Below, piece by piece: positions 47,499-59,029 of a stretch of 64,000 nt of DNA. The notes below the pieces were generated by a model. It did no database searches. It was not told the origin of the DNA and saw only the letters and a list, made by a program, of their open reading frames with translations. The DNA lies in assembly GCA_021521415.1 (NCBI GenBank), contig JAIQDT010001097.1:615984-679983 (forward strand). The letters run 5' to 3'. Within the stretch, counting starts at the first letter, position 1; the number at the start of each line of letters is the position of its first letter. Position numbers and translations under genes: made by a program. This DNA comes from Bidens hawaiensis (taxonomy: Eukaryota; Streptophyta; Magnoliopsida; Asterales; Asteraceae).

Positions 47499-49604
47499 AA
47501 GGTGGGTGGGTTGGTTTAATGTTTTGGGGGTGTTTTAAATTATCAACAACATAACATTATTATTGTGTTGTGAGTGACACGGATGAATGGCAAGGAAAGG
47601 ATGTCTCATTTCTGGACATTACTACTCTTTGGTTTCACTTTCACCCCTTTCAATATTCACTCCCTGACACTCTTGTTTAAACCCACTCACGTACACCTCT
47701 AAAGTCTTTACTAAACACATTTACACTTACTCAGTTACTCTATCTGGGATGTTAAAATTCGGATTTTTTAAAAATTTTGGATAGTGGATTTCAATATTTA
47801 AATCCATATTGGGTTGAATACTTGAATTTGTCTATGAAGTAAAAGGGCATGATATTTTGAGGTTTGTAAGTATGTAGTTTAAAATCAGGACTACAAATAA
47901 CAAATTTGGGTTCGATTTGAATTATATAACACACGTTTTTTTATGTAAATGGGAATGCATAAGTAAATTATTATGTATAGGTAATTATACAATGTAGTGT
48001 TAAACCTCTATGATATCTTTAACATAAGTTCTTAACATAGGTTTGTTGTGTTTATGTGTACAGATTTTATTGTGTGTGTTTGTTTTGCAAGTGTGCTTGA
48101 TGTAATTTGGTGTGTATTGCTTTACTTGTTACATATACACAAATAAACGACTGACTTACGTTTTGTATCCTTTGTCTAAAGCACGGTGAATGCTACTTAA
48201 TACATGTAAAAAATATATATAAACATTGTTTCAGTAGTTTTAGATTATATACAATTTTCATCTTATAATATGGTGTCGAAGATATTGAGATTATGTTAGT
48301 CACTACAAAAGAACAATTTAAAAAGAGTATATCTATGAAGCAAAGGTATCGGAGTATCTTTTATAGTGACTTGAAATGTAAATTAATTTTGATACTGTAA
48401 TTTTTCGAATGATAAAAGTATTTTTTTTAAAGTTCAATTGGAAAAAAAGGTGTTTAGATTAGGTTTATTTGGTGCTATTTAAATAAGTTACTATTTGTAA
48501 CAAAAGTGAATAATTAGAATTACCTAGTTAGAGTGATGCTAGTCTCATTCTCTCAAAAGTGAAAGGGTGAGAATGTTAAGAGGATATATTAATAAGGTTG
48601 GTTATTGTATAATAGTTAAGATTGAAGTGTTGGGCAGCCTACTACGCTCTAAACTCCAAAGCGTGATGCAACTCGCTTGCCAGTCAGCCAACGGGATGTT
48701 GACACGTTGGAATTATTCTTTTCTAAGGTCGTATATATTTGACCCCCGTGAATGCGCTAATTTTCACCTCTTAACTGCTTCTAACTTCTAACCTCACTTT
48801 TGAATCAAAATACAAAAGGTTTGGACTTCTAGCGGGTTCTCCAATATTATCTGTAGTTACAACTACAGATGAACTCGGTACTAGTGCCGGTACCTAAAAT
48901 ACCTATACCGGAATATTCAGTAATGGATACCGGTACCGTATTGATCTTTGGTATTGAATTGGTATTGACAGTGCCTATTTCGGTACATTTGCTCATCCCT
49001 AATTATTCCTATTATTCTATACGTGACCTTAAACTCGCACACTATAATATAATAATATACATTTAACATATATGTGATTGAATTTAGATAGCCATACGAG
49101 TATTGTCTAGTATCCTACTCGTCTAAAAACATGAAACCTTTATAATGAATCGTATAACAAGTTTCGTTAAAAATTTTGAAATGTTGAGAAATGTGTAGAG
49201 TGACTTGATATGGAGCTGCATTCCTTAAAAGAAAGAAAAATGAATTTAACTTGGGTTAGGTTACATACTACATCACTGTAAAGTTAAATAGACTGACTAA
49301 CCTTTTCCACATATCATACATGTTATATATAAGGTTATCAGGTTATCCATTCCTTTATAACAATAAATGAAGTTTTATACAATAATTATATGAATTGTTT
49401 AGGGTAGTTTGCAAAAGTTATACATGTTATCATACTAAAAATGATGGATGTAGCAATGGTGTATTATGTCAGAAATTACCTGTCTCGTATGAATTTTACA
49501 CAACATGCATAACAACTGACGGTGGATCTATAGGAGTATCGTTTAAATTTATTTACTTTTTGTTATATAGATTTTTTTAATAACATTTAAAACAATTTAG
49601 TATT
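47499..49604. other. Upstream region of the GATA gene and spacer, no gene seen
   Basis: AT-rich DNA. 48865-48990 is rich in CCGGTA motifs (GTGCCGGTACC, ATACCGGTACCG), like the CCGGTT patch at 45.3 kb. It may be an old MITE. The plus-strand frames 48567-48791 and 49395-49580 show no domain. Confidence 0.45.
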
Positions 49605-49725
49605 TAATATTTTTATTATGTTTTAATGTTCATTTATGCTTTTATATTTGATATTAATTAATATTTAAAAGTATAAAATTATCGATACATCAAAGTTGCT
49701 CGATTTATTTATTGGCTCTAACAAC

Positions 49726-50379
49726 TAGGGCTGTCACATTTACCCGAAATCCGAAACCCAACCCGAGAAACATGTACCCGAACCCGAACTAACCCGACCA
49801 AAAAAACCCGAACCAAGTAATTCGGCTTGGTTCTCGGGGTTGATTTGTTAGTTTCGGGTCAACCCGAATTACCCGAATAAACTTTTTGTTTTGAAATTAA
49901 ATATATTATTAGGTATGATAGGCTTAGTCTTAGCCACTAACGTTATTAGAATCTGGTCCTAATCGATTGTTGTCATTACAACTATTATAGATCGCTTGTT
50001 TATTGTTAATATGTTTTCCGTTTATTACTAATAACAACCGTACTTGAACAATCAAATCATGCCCAACTAAAAACGGTTATGGTTCGAGTTATTTTTACTC
50101 TTCTTTTGGATTGTTTTATCAAATTATATTGATTTATTATTTGATTATTTGCTTACCAACAAAGAATAATATGTTGTTTTAATTTTAACATTGTAGTTTT
50201 TTAATTTTTTTGTTTTTTATTTTGTGTTATAGGATACTCGAAACCCGATTAACTCAACCCGAAAAAACCCGAACCCGAAAAACCCGTTAGAGATTCTGGT
50301 TGGGTTTCGGGTCAAGATTTAAAACTTTGAAACCCGAAGAACCCGATCCGAAAAACCCAAAACTCGAAAAACACCCCTA
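49726..50379. mobile_element. Non-autonomous hAT-like element, 654 bp
   Basis: It starts TAGGGCTGTCAC and ends AAAACACCCCTA (inverse TAGGGGTGTTTT). The perfect 8-bp target duplication CTAACAAC lies at 49718-49725 and 50380-50387. Internally both ends are rich in AACCCG/CGGGTT motifs. It has no coding capacity. Copy 2 of the surrounding duplication (50588-50600) shows the site without it. Confidence 0.85.
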
Positions 50380-50457
50380 CTAACAACTACTTGATTGGTT
50401 TGCTGGCAAGTAAATATTATTATGTTTTAATGTTCATTTATGCTTTTATATTTGATA

Positions 50458-50525
50458 TCTATAATATATATAAACGAAAACATAAAAATCCTACGTGTCG
50501 CGATGTGATCGCTGATAAAAACTAG
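50458..50525 (+). mobile_element. 68-bp mini-Helitron with exact empty site nearby
   Basis: It begins TCTATAATATATATAAACG and ends with a hairpin GCGAT-GTG-ATCGC, then TGATAAAAACTAG. It sits between A and T (TTTGATA before, TTAATTAA after). The unoccupied site TTTGATATTAATTAA occurs in the sister copy at 49647-49661. TC start, 3' hairpin, CTAG end, A/T target and absence of target duplication are all Helitron features. Confidence 0.82.
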
Positions 50526-50620
50526 TTAATTAATATTTACAAGTATAAAATTATCGATGCATCAAAGTTGCTCGACTTACTTTTTGGCTCTAACAACTAC
50601 TAGCTTGGTTTAGTAGCAAA

Positions 50621-51042
50621 AATGTCATCTGCATGTAAGACATACATCTTTACCACTAGAACAAGCTAGCGGTTACAATATAAAATCATCACGAATGAAA
50701 TTTGAACATAAACTACTACTCTTTCAATTGCACCAAGCCATTTTTATTTGTTGGCTCTAGTGAATTAAGTGCATGCGAACATAATTTTGTAAGTTGTAAC
50801 TTCCTATCTCTTCAGTTCTTTGTATAATACCAGTCTAACCAGTGAAGGGTAAAAACATTGGTTTTGATTTACAACAATATTTGGGTTCAAGTTTTCTTAA
50901 AATTGAGGTCAACTACAATCCTATATTGCTTCAAAACAGAAAAGGAGACCAAATCATCTTGATTGATGCAGATACCCATATACAAAAAATTTCAACTGTA
51001 AATCTATAAAACTGACACCCGACTCAAAAGGGCAAAACCACA
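50621..51042. other. 3' flank of the glycosyltransferase gene
   Basis: About 420 bp of AT-rich DNA that should include the 3' UTR of the minus-strand gene ending at 51043. Nothing else seen. Confidence 0.5.
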
Positions 51043-54000
51043 TCATTCAACGATGCACTGACTCGAACTAAAAGTCTCATTTGACAGTAACTCAACCATA
51101 CGCTGCTCCAGCCTTTTAGTCCCCGGTCCCGGTTTCAAAACATCAGCATCACCCCAAATGTTACAAGCTTCATCACCCGACCCACCTAAACACCACCCAC
51201 CTGGAACCGGTTGACCTTGACCACGGTTCAGTAGTTTTTGGTCAATTTGGTCAAGAACGGGATCATCGCGAATAAACATAGAACCGAAAGCTGAACCACT
51301 GTTGACTAGATCGTCAAAATCATTTGAACCGAGTGGCCTTGGTTCGCGTTTGGTGTCGTACGCTGCATATAGTAAATTGTGGTTTACAACAGTTTTGTTT
51401 AGTTGAGGAGAATTACATAACACGGTCGGGAAGTATATAGATTGGGATGAAAGACTGTTGGATAAGTACATGAGTAGGGTTCTAGGTAAGTTTTCTGTTC
51501 CTAAAATGCAATATTCCACAAACTTGCGGGTTAATATAGATGTTGGCGCACCTGCAGGAACATAAAAATAAAACATTTGTTACGCGTTAGATGAATTTCA
51601 TGATTTTCACAAAAAAACACAATCTAAATTATGTCATCTACTTCCTAATTTAGATAAAGTTTTGAAGTGAATTAATAAAATAATAAACAAATTACACATA
51701 ACTTCCATGCCTCGGTAATTCAGGTGGTTATGAGGTTGAATCCTAGCGACAGAGTTTTATATAAACTGTGCTTTTAAAAGTTGAATAAAAATGTTAAAAC
51801 AGATAAAGAGTTTGATTTTTATATTTATCGTGTATATTTGGGAGAAAAAAGCTACAGTTTACGCAAATGCTTATTTTTATAGCTAACGCAAATTCACATA
51901 ACTAATTTAGAATAAAAAGATTCTACCCTTTATATCAAATGTTTGATGTAAAGTTCAAATAATGCATTCAGCATGTCCTTTTTAACAAGATTTGACCAAA
52001 TTTAAGTTGTTTATTAAAATTAATGAGGTTTAGATTTAGGTTTGTAGTAGGATTAAAAAAGATACCAACCAAAATCCAACCATCATCATCATCATCATCG
52101 TACTCAGTATATCCCACCAATAGCAAAGCTATGGTAGGGTCTGAGGAGGGTAAAATGTAGACAACCTTACCTCTACCCCATGGGGATAGAGAGGCTGCTT
52201 CCGGTGAGACCCCCGGCTCTATAGTAGTTTTGCATCAAGCCTTGGACATAAGGCACATAGCACTCAATCATCGGGACGCTGGCTGATTGGTGCATGTACC
52301 CTTGTCTTTCGGCTATCAACGCCACCACATGATGCCTGATTAACCTTCCATCACTTTTAACGTTATTTTCACGAGATTAGTAAAATAACGTCAAAATTAG
52401 TGCAATTTTACTTTTGCCTACCCGAGGGTTCACACATATATACATTATATGCGTGCACCGCAAGATTATCTGAATATCTTGATTATAACTCAGATTTTTT
52501 TGCCTGGTTTGGTATAAGCGAAACCGGATACAAACTTGAGTGATTTATAAGTAGTTCCGATAGTTTGATGGCCTTGATAAAAAAAATGCTGATTACGGAT
52601 TAACCTCTTTACACGTTACCCCTTTCTAAAATGACCAAACAGCCCCTGAACTAAATATAAAACCTCCACTTTTTCAGTTTTTACGATAAGATTTAGTTGT
52701 ACAAAAACATAACTATTTTGTAAAATTAATTCTTTTAGAAAATTCTTAAGTAAAAATTTAATCGAATAGCACTCTGAATGCTTATTATGCATTGCCGGTG
52801 TATTTTAAAAACAGGTTTACAACATCAATTGTACTACCACAAAGATTATAAAGATCACATTGTAAAGTGTCTACTACCACACATTAGGTTTTCAGTAAAT
52901 CATAATATCACATTTAGTACCACAAATATATCAGGCAAGTTGTACATGTAGCAAAGGGTATATTAGTATACAGACTATAAAAATAAACTGGAAGAACTGA
53001 AAACTTACCTGTGAACAACCGGTAGGCATCTGGTAAGGGCCGTTTTTGGGTGCCATAAAAGATCTCACTCGGCTCATCAAGAAAAAGGCCCGGGTCAACA
53101 ACCACAGGTCTCAAAATCCTTGACCTGTTAAAATGAAAATACATGTTATCGTGCACCTCAATAATAGCTACCAAATCACACGTTAAAATAAGAGTAACAT
53201 TGACATACTCTTTCCATCCAATGTAGCTTGTATGATTGACAAAGTTGAGATCTTTAGGCAGGTACGATAGAATGTGAAGAAGATCTTCAAACAAAAAGAA
53301 AAAGCCAAATGCAAATGCAAGTTCAGTACTTTATGAAGCAAATAAGAAAACAAAATAAAAAATCCCATTTAACAAAAATAACGATAAATAAATGCCCATG
53401 TGAAAGAACTCAAAAACCAACAAATACCAGCAATGTGACCAAACACCCAAAAATCTCAACAATCAAAATCAATGCAAGGATAATACTTCAGAAAAAAATA
53501 TAAAAAAAGTACACATCAAGAAGCCTTTAATCCAAACTAACTGATAGATTTGATCACATTATGGGTGATTGGGTTCTAAGAACACAAAACTAAACCATTT
53601 CTAAGTCATAAATGGCAAACAAGAAATCTTGAAACAAGCACGAACTATAGTCAAATAAACCCTAGAACAACAAATTTGTGCAATTGCGAAAAGGGTAAAG
53701 TTAGGTTCACAAAATTAAAAAACATTCCCATTTAACAAAAAAAACTATAGATAAATGCCTTTGTGAAAGAATTTAAAAACCAACATATACCACAAATTAC
53801 TACACCATTCCAATATTGTGACCAAACACCCAAAAGGTGCAAAGCTCAAAATCAATTCAAGAACACAAAATTAACCCAAACTAATTGCTAAAATTGTCAC
53901 ATTATCAGTGTTTTGGCTCTAAAAGCACAAACTTAAACCAATTCAAGATCAAAATTAGCAAAAAAGAAATCTTGAAACAAGCAAAAAACATACTCGAAAA

Positions 54001-55361
54001 AACCTAGAACAACAAAATCAGGCAATTAGGAAAAGGGTAAAGTTAGGTTTACAAAATTAAAAATTCCCATTTTACAAAAAATAGCTATGGATAAATGCCT
54101 TTGTGAAAGAACTTAAAAACCAACAAATACCACAAATTGCTACACTAAAATGTGACTAAACACCTAAAAGATTTAAAAGTCAAAATCATTTCAAGAACAC
54201 AAATTAATCCAAGCTAACCGCTACAATATGATAGAGCTCTAAGAACAAAAATGTGTACCAATTCTAGTTCATAATTAGCAAAAAAATAAATCTTGAAAGA
54301 AGCCCAAAATATACTCAAATAAACCCTAGAACAACAAATTTGGGCAGTTTGAAAAAGGGTAGAATTAAGTTTACAAAATTAAAAAATCCCATTTAAACCA
54401 AGCTAACTGCTACAATATTGATAGGGCTCTAAGAACACAAATTTATACGAATTCCAGTTCATAATTAGCAAAAAAGAAATCTTGATAGAAGCCCAAAATA
54501 TACTCAAATAAACCCTAGAACAATAAAACTGGGGGCAATTCAAAAAAGGGTAAAATCACATTTACAAAATTAAAAAAATCCCATTTAACAAAAAAATAAC
54601 CAAAAACTTCAAAAAAATCAAAATCAATGCAAAGATGACACCTTAGTACCAAAATATACATAACAAGAAGCCTTTAATACAAACTAAATGCTAGAATTGA
54701 TAACCAAATTTGTAACAAATAAAACCTAAATACAACAAAATTGGGGGCAATTAACAAAAGGGTAAATAAATAAAATTAGATAACACAAAATGAATAAAAC
54801 AATACCATCTTGAGTAACAAGTGGATAATCATCAGGTGAGAGATTAACAAACCAATCCCAATCAGGGTTAAGCTTCAACAAAACAGCAGCACCATGTAAA
54901 GTAGCCGAAACCGAAGACGACCCATTCGGCGTAACAATATCAGCTTTCCCAATCACATTCACATTCTGTGCAGCCCAAATCACAGCCACGGATTGCACCT
55001 GTAAGGCCAAAAAGTCTCGTTCTTTCTGACTGGCAGAGCGGTCAAGGTGCAGCAGGTACTGGTTTCTTGGGTGGTAGATGGATAAGAGGAGGCGGATGAT
55101 CCGGTTGGAGGAATTGGAGGATCCGGAAATGAAGTATGCGATGGTGGGTGGGGTGGTTTTGTTGGTGGTGGTGAAGAGGAGTTGGTGGTTGTGGTATTGG
55201 GCGGTGGATGGGCGGTGTGGGAAGAGGTATGGGTCGGAGAATGAGGGTGGTGGTGGTGGTGAGTGGAAGGAGGTGGAGAGGAATAATATGAGGAAGAGGA
55301 GAGTGGTGAGGGTTAAGATTGTGAAGAGAGTGGTGGTGGGTGATGGGGTTGAGTTTTGCAT
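51043..55361 (-). CDS. Glycosyltransferase family 14 (GlcAT14-like beta-glucuronosyltransferase)
   Basis: Four exons on minus: 55361-54806, 53284-53209, 53124-53009 and 51551-51043, phases consistent, giving 418 residues. It has a type II membrane anchor (TLFTILTLTTLLFLILFL, about 11-30), a proline-rich stem, then the core-2/I-branching fold. Motifs are IAYFISGSSN, LLLSIYHPRNQYLLHLDRSA, WFVNLSPDDYPLVTQDD, DLNFVNHTSYIGWKE, VVVDPGL, TQKRPLPDAYRLFTG, and PGGWCLGG near the C-terminus. Plant members act in the Golgi, where GlcAT14 enzymes add glucuronic acid to arabinogalactan side chains. The same specificity here is an inference. Introns 1 (53285-54805) and 3 (51552-53008) are long; the former holds a tandem repeat and the latter a SINE. 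Confidence 0.92.
52076..52330 (-). mobile_element. Au-like SINE in intron 3 of the glycosyltransferase gene
   Basis: On the minus strand the body reads GGAAGCAGCCTCTCTATCCC, then GGGTAGAGGTAAGGTTGTCT and GGTGGGATATACTGAGTACG, ending in a (GAT)n tail (CATCATCAT on plus at 52080-52098). This is the conserved 3' region of a SINE family widespread in plants (Au-like). The 5' end near 52330 is approximate. Confidence 0.65.
53330..54720 (-). repeat. Long-unit tandem repeats filling intron 1 of the glycosyltransferase gene
   Basis: The segment around AGAAATCTTGAAACAAGC recurs near 53621, 53963, 54283 and 54473. It is accompanied by CCCATTT(A)ACAAAAA, ATAAATGCCTTTGTGAAAGA, ACCAACAAATACCACAAATT and AAACCCTAGAACAACAAA. 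Spacings are about 340, 320 and 190 bp. There are four to five diverged units, the last truncated. Confidence 0.75.
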
Positions 55362-57318
55362 GGTAAAGATTGAATCTTGATGGTGGTGGTGTGGTGGTAA
55401 TTAGGTGGTGGTGGATGGTGGTCGGAGAGATGATGGTGTAAAGTGATGGTGTGAATTGTCCGTCAACATTCTCTGGTGGGTGGGTGGTTACTGCTTTGAT
55501 GGCATCGATGGTTTTCTACTTTTCTTGTGTGGGTGTGGAATTTGATTAAGGTGAGGTGAGGTGAGGTGAGGTGAGGTGAGGTGACTTTATGACCTTATGG
55601 CTGGATTTTTCTTCATCTTGAAGTTAAGAACAAAAAAAGAAGGGTTTGAAAACTTTTGATTGGTTGATTGTGAATTTATGTGATGTGTTAGCTTCTAATA
55701 GAAACTCAATGTGGCTTCAAGAAATCATTGATGACTCATTCTCTGCTTATTAGGTCTGGTATACGAAGACGATGGTTAGTCTTGTAACAGAAATACTCTG
55801 ACGTGAGATTTGTGCATATATTGTTACCTAGTTGTTAATTCTTCGCTTGTTAATATACAGAAACGATGGTTGGTCTTGCAATATGGATATTATGGTTTGA
55901 GAGAACGCTTGGTGGTCTCATACTAGATAAGATGTTATCAAGAGGTTGGTTTTGTTAACTATGGAAACATGGTTGGAAGGATTAGTCCATAATCATGTCG
56001 ATCCTTTCTTCCTACCTTCGCTAGACAAATTAGCATTGGTTGTACCATACACTATGTATTACTTGCTGTAATTGTATATTTTTGGACTAGATCTAGTGCT
56101 GCTCTTTATTTACGTAGGAGCCATAAATGTTTTTTTTTGTATATTTGACGTCTCCCTCCTTCGTGAACCCATTTTTTAAGCTTTTTAACGAAAAATTTAT
56201 ATTATAAAATGGGGTTGGAAAAGTCAAACAGATGAAGAATGAAGTTGAAGACAAGAAGAAAGTCATTTATCATAACCATTTACAACATTAGCTAAAATTA
56301 TGAATTATCACCCTTTTAATATCATGTATCAAAGTTGTAATAACTTATAATAAAGATTCTTCTAACCAACCAATTGAGGTTTGTTTTAATTTTTGGGACA
56401 ACGGTAATCCTAAATCGGGTACCCATACTCTACAATTAACACTTCCGTTGTCACCTTAAATGGCTTTTAGGGTACCAAAAATAGTGGAATGTTACCCGAT
56501 GAAGGAAGTAGGAGAAAGATGGCGTCTGTGTGTGCGGAGACTGGAGAGGAGAGAGAGAGTTGGGGTAATTTCATAGTTAAGTGGAGTGTTACCTATTGTT
56601 TAAGTGATTTTAAGCCTTTAAGGTAATAGATGAGGTAAATGACATGACATAATTATAAGATTAATGAGAAATGAGGTACCTTGAGTGACCACCCTCTTGC
56701 CCTAACAGAAAATTGGTTCTTGTAGCAGCGTAATTTTCTTTATATATAGCTAATTGTATAAGTGGGAACGAGGATGGTGGCTAAACCTAGTTAACCTAGA
56801 TAGATATGGGAAATTGCCATGACCTCAGCGGTGGAAACCAAAACAATCATAACTGTGACGGCATCAATTGCATCTGCGACATTGATGATCGGCGTGCGTT
56901 CAAGTCATGCAAAAACCTAATTAATCTAGATAGACATGGCAAGTAGGATATCGTATCCACAATAAACATATGATGAATATTACACGATTTGCCTAATTAT
57001 TTATACTAACTTGACAAAATAAACTAAACAACCAAACGTTAAGAATTGATAGACTGGTTGATTAAAAATAAAAAAATCATAAACTAAAAAAGAACTTGAT
57101 TCGTTAATATATAATAATAAGGTGATCAGGGGTTGTTTGGTAGCCTCTTAACGGTCATTAAAATGCTACTTCTTAATAATTCATAACCTCTTAAAACATA
57201 TCCTTCAATTCATGAAAACATTGATATACAAATGGAGTATACAAGCAAATAACACATTTAGTTCACAAAACCACACACATGAATGCACATTGCCACCTTT
57301 CTTTAACACATCAAGTTC
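55362..57318. other. Promoter of the glycosyltransferase gene and spacer
   Basis: GGTGGT runs (55380-55420) and a GAGGT microsatellite (about 55552-55580). A short diverged direct repeat near 56785 and 56920 reads CCTAGTTAACCTAGATAGA versus CCTAATTAATCTAGATAGA. GGGGTTGTTTGGTAGCC at 57128 resembles a hAT-MITE end without a partner. No gene was recognised. Confidence 0.4.
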
Positions 57319-58029
57319 TCAATAAGAAAGATGTACAGTCAACCTCAGCAAGGACTCCACACCATCAGCAACAATCTGGCCAGCCGGTATCAACGACCGA
57401 ACCTCAGCGAACCCACACGCGTGCAAAAACTTCCCAGTCCCACCGGTCACAGACAACCGAGACATTGCACTTCCAATATGATAAACTCCAAAGAAGTTAA
57501 TACTATCTCCATACTCACCACCTTCCATCATGGCTGTAAATGACATCATCTGTCTACTACCATCCGCTGAGCTGGCAATATAAACACCTTGTGCTCTTCC
57601 TAACATCTGTGAACCGGATTTAGCATCGGTAGTCAAGACATCATCGATCACGGTTATGGTCCCAAATCCTAGCCCGAGTCCATCCGGTCCCAAGCTGGCT
57701 GCTATCTGGTTTTGAATATTGTTTTGGTTTACATTTCCCGCGAATTGGGTGCCAACTAAGCCGGTCCCTAGTGGGATTCCATTGGCGTTTACGGTTGGGA
57801 TTGCACCGTTAGCGTTTGGGATGGCGATCCCGCCTTGTGGGGCACGGAAACCTATGCGTCTCGCGAAGGGGACTTGTCCGCTGTATATGTTGCCTAGTAG
57901 ACCGGTTACTGGTCTAGCTGTTGGGTTGCTGCCACCTAGAATATCGTGCATGTAAAGCTCGAAAACATGGTCTTCGCCTGCTGTTGATGACGGGTCCAAG
58001 GCGGTTATATTCAAGATTTGGGTGTGCAT
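57319..58029 (-). CDS. Dirigent-family protein, 5' end cut off by a retrotransposon
   Basis: The minus-strand frame gives 236 residues from the first ATG (58029). It matches dirigent proteins of the type with a central low-complexity insert (ESB1/DIR10- and DIR18/24/25-like). It shows FELYMHDILGGSNPTARPVTG, then an Asn/Gly/Ala-rich spacer. FGTITVIDDVLT, AQGVYIASSADG, FTAMMEGGEYGDSINFFGV and GGTGKFLHACGFAEV follow. Dirigent proteins guide stereospecific coupling of monolignol radicals; ESB1 members build Casparian-strip lignin in the apoplast. No signal peptide is present. Nine bases upstream of the ATG the gene runs into the end of a Tat LTR, so the leader exon part must lie beyond the element, outside the window. 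Probably a disrupted gene, though the domain itself is unbroken. Confidence 0.88.
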   Translation of the reverse strand: MHTQILNITALDPSSTAGEDHVFELYMHDILGGSNPTARPVTGLLGNIYSGQVPFARRIGFRAPQGGIAIPNANGAIPTVNANGIPLGTGLVGTQFAGNVNQNNIQNQIAASLGPDGLGLGFGTITVIDDVLTTDAKSGSQMLGRAQGVYIASSADGSRQMMSFTAMMEGGEYGDSINFFGVYHIGSAMSRLSVTGGTGKFLHACGFAEVRSLIPAGQIVADGVESLLRLTVHLSY

Positions 58030-58428
58030 GATGAGAAGTGAAGAAACGTGGATCTACTCACTGGTAGCAGATCTACTTTCCTCGGGTATGATTAAACTGT
58101 TTCACCGATGGTTCCTCTGAATCCGTGTTCTTCCACCTACAAAATGAACAGCGCCGTTACTTACCCCTCAGAAAGGGACAGAGGGGTCCTCTTTGGGGTA
58201 ACCCTCCGGCGTGAGAATCAGTATCTTTGTGGAGAAGATAATAAAGTGTGAGTCAGTGAATCTCAAGAGTATTGCTGAATCGCTGAATACTCTTGATTGT
58301 GTGACTGTGTGTTTTCTGTAACTGACTGTGAGTGAATATAATTCAATATGATTGAATGTGATATCACTGCTTGTAACTGTCAATGATTGAGTATGAATGA
58401 ATGTGTCATCAAAGTGGAGTTGATGCTG

Positions 58429-58436
58429 TATATATA
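58429..58436 (-). promoter_or_regulatory. LTR TATA box, with G-box 60 bp upstream
   Basis: TATATATA in CACTATATATACAGC on the minus strand. A G-box CACGTG lies at 58496-58501. The resulting transcript would run through U5 and straight into the dirigent frame at 58029. Confidence 0.6.
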
Positions 58437-58778
58437 GTGCTAGGGTTTCCACTGGTTGGGCTCAGCCTCGTTGGCCTCCTCCAACCGCACTGCGCCACGT
58501 GTCCTCTGGGACACCTGGCGCTTTCTCGTTGGTTGTAATCATGTGGTAGCACATGTGTCATGCTGAGTTGTCGACCTTTCATTTGGCAGCTGTCAACATC
58601 AGCATATTCTTACTCCTTAAAAAGATGCCTTCTGGAAGATTGTCTGACGTGCACAATCAAGGTTGCCCTGATCCTGATTTGGATAAGGACAAGGTTGATT
58701 ATGTGTACGTGTGATATGCGCCCATCCTGAGGATGCGCGAAGTCTTCTTTTTATTCTCACGCGCAGATATTTCATGCG

Positions 58779-58930
58779 CAGGTGTGATATGCACGAGCGT
58801 GTGATATGCGCCGCGCGCTGGTGCGCCACGCGCATATGTGACGCGCGAGCATGTGATGTGCAAGAGCATGTGATATGCGCCGCGCGCATATGTGATGCGC
58901 GAGCATATGATGCCTGAGCATGTTTTGTAT
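58779..58930 (-). repeat. GCGC-rich minisatellite in the U3 region
   Basis: Irregular repeats of GTGATATGCGC(C)GCGCG, CATATGTGATGCGCGAGCAT and GAGCATGTGAT, about 20-30 bp apart, with CG density unlike the surrounding DNA. Confidence 0.75.
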
Positions 58931-59029
58931 GCGCCATGCGCCTGGGTTTTGGCTTTGTGCCTTCATAATGTCTTTATCTTGTGGGTTGACCCGCCTTGCT
59001 TGGTGTTGAGACGGGTACATACCTCTTCA

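Larger units (their letters stand above)
49605..50620. repeat. Tandem duplication of a 142-bp segment, each copy with its own transposon
   Basis: Copy 1 (49605-50410) and copy 2 (50411-50620) share TATGTTTTAATGTTCATTTA, then ATGCTTTTATATTTGATA, AAAATTATCGAT(A/G)CATCAA and TTGGCTCTAACAAC. The spacing becomes 142 bp once the hAT element with its duplicated 8 bp (copy 1) and the 68-bp Helitron (copy 2) are removed. Both insertions therefore came after the duplication, and each copy is the empty site of the other. Confidence 0.85.
58039..59029 (-). repeat. 3' LTR of the second Tat element
   Basis: 991 bp, starting TGAAGAGGTATG and ending CGTTTCTTCA on the minus strand. It carries CTGATTCTCACGCCGGAGGG (58202-58221 reversed), identical to the first element's LTR, while most of the rest differs. 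U3 contains GCGCATATG/CACATGCTCGCGC repeats. Confidence 0.85.

Noticed and set aside
49740..50375. Interstitial telomere repeat (AACCCG runs)
   Set aside because: The plant telomere repeat is TTTAGGG. These runs are the subterminal repeats of a hAT element with a proven 8-bp duplication.
58711..59020. Frames with repeated Cys-Asp-Ala-Arg or His-Met-Leu-Ala patterns
   Set aside because: Translations of the GCGC minisatellite in the LTR U3.
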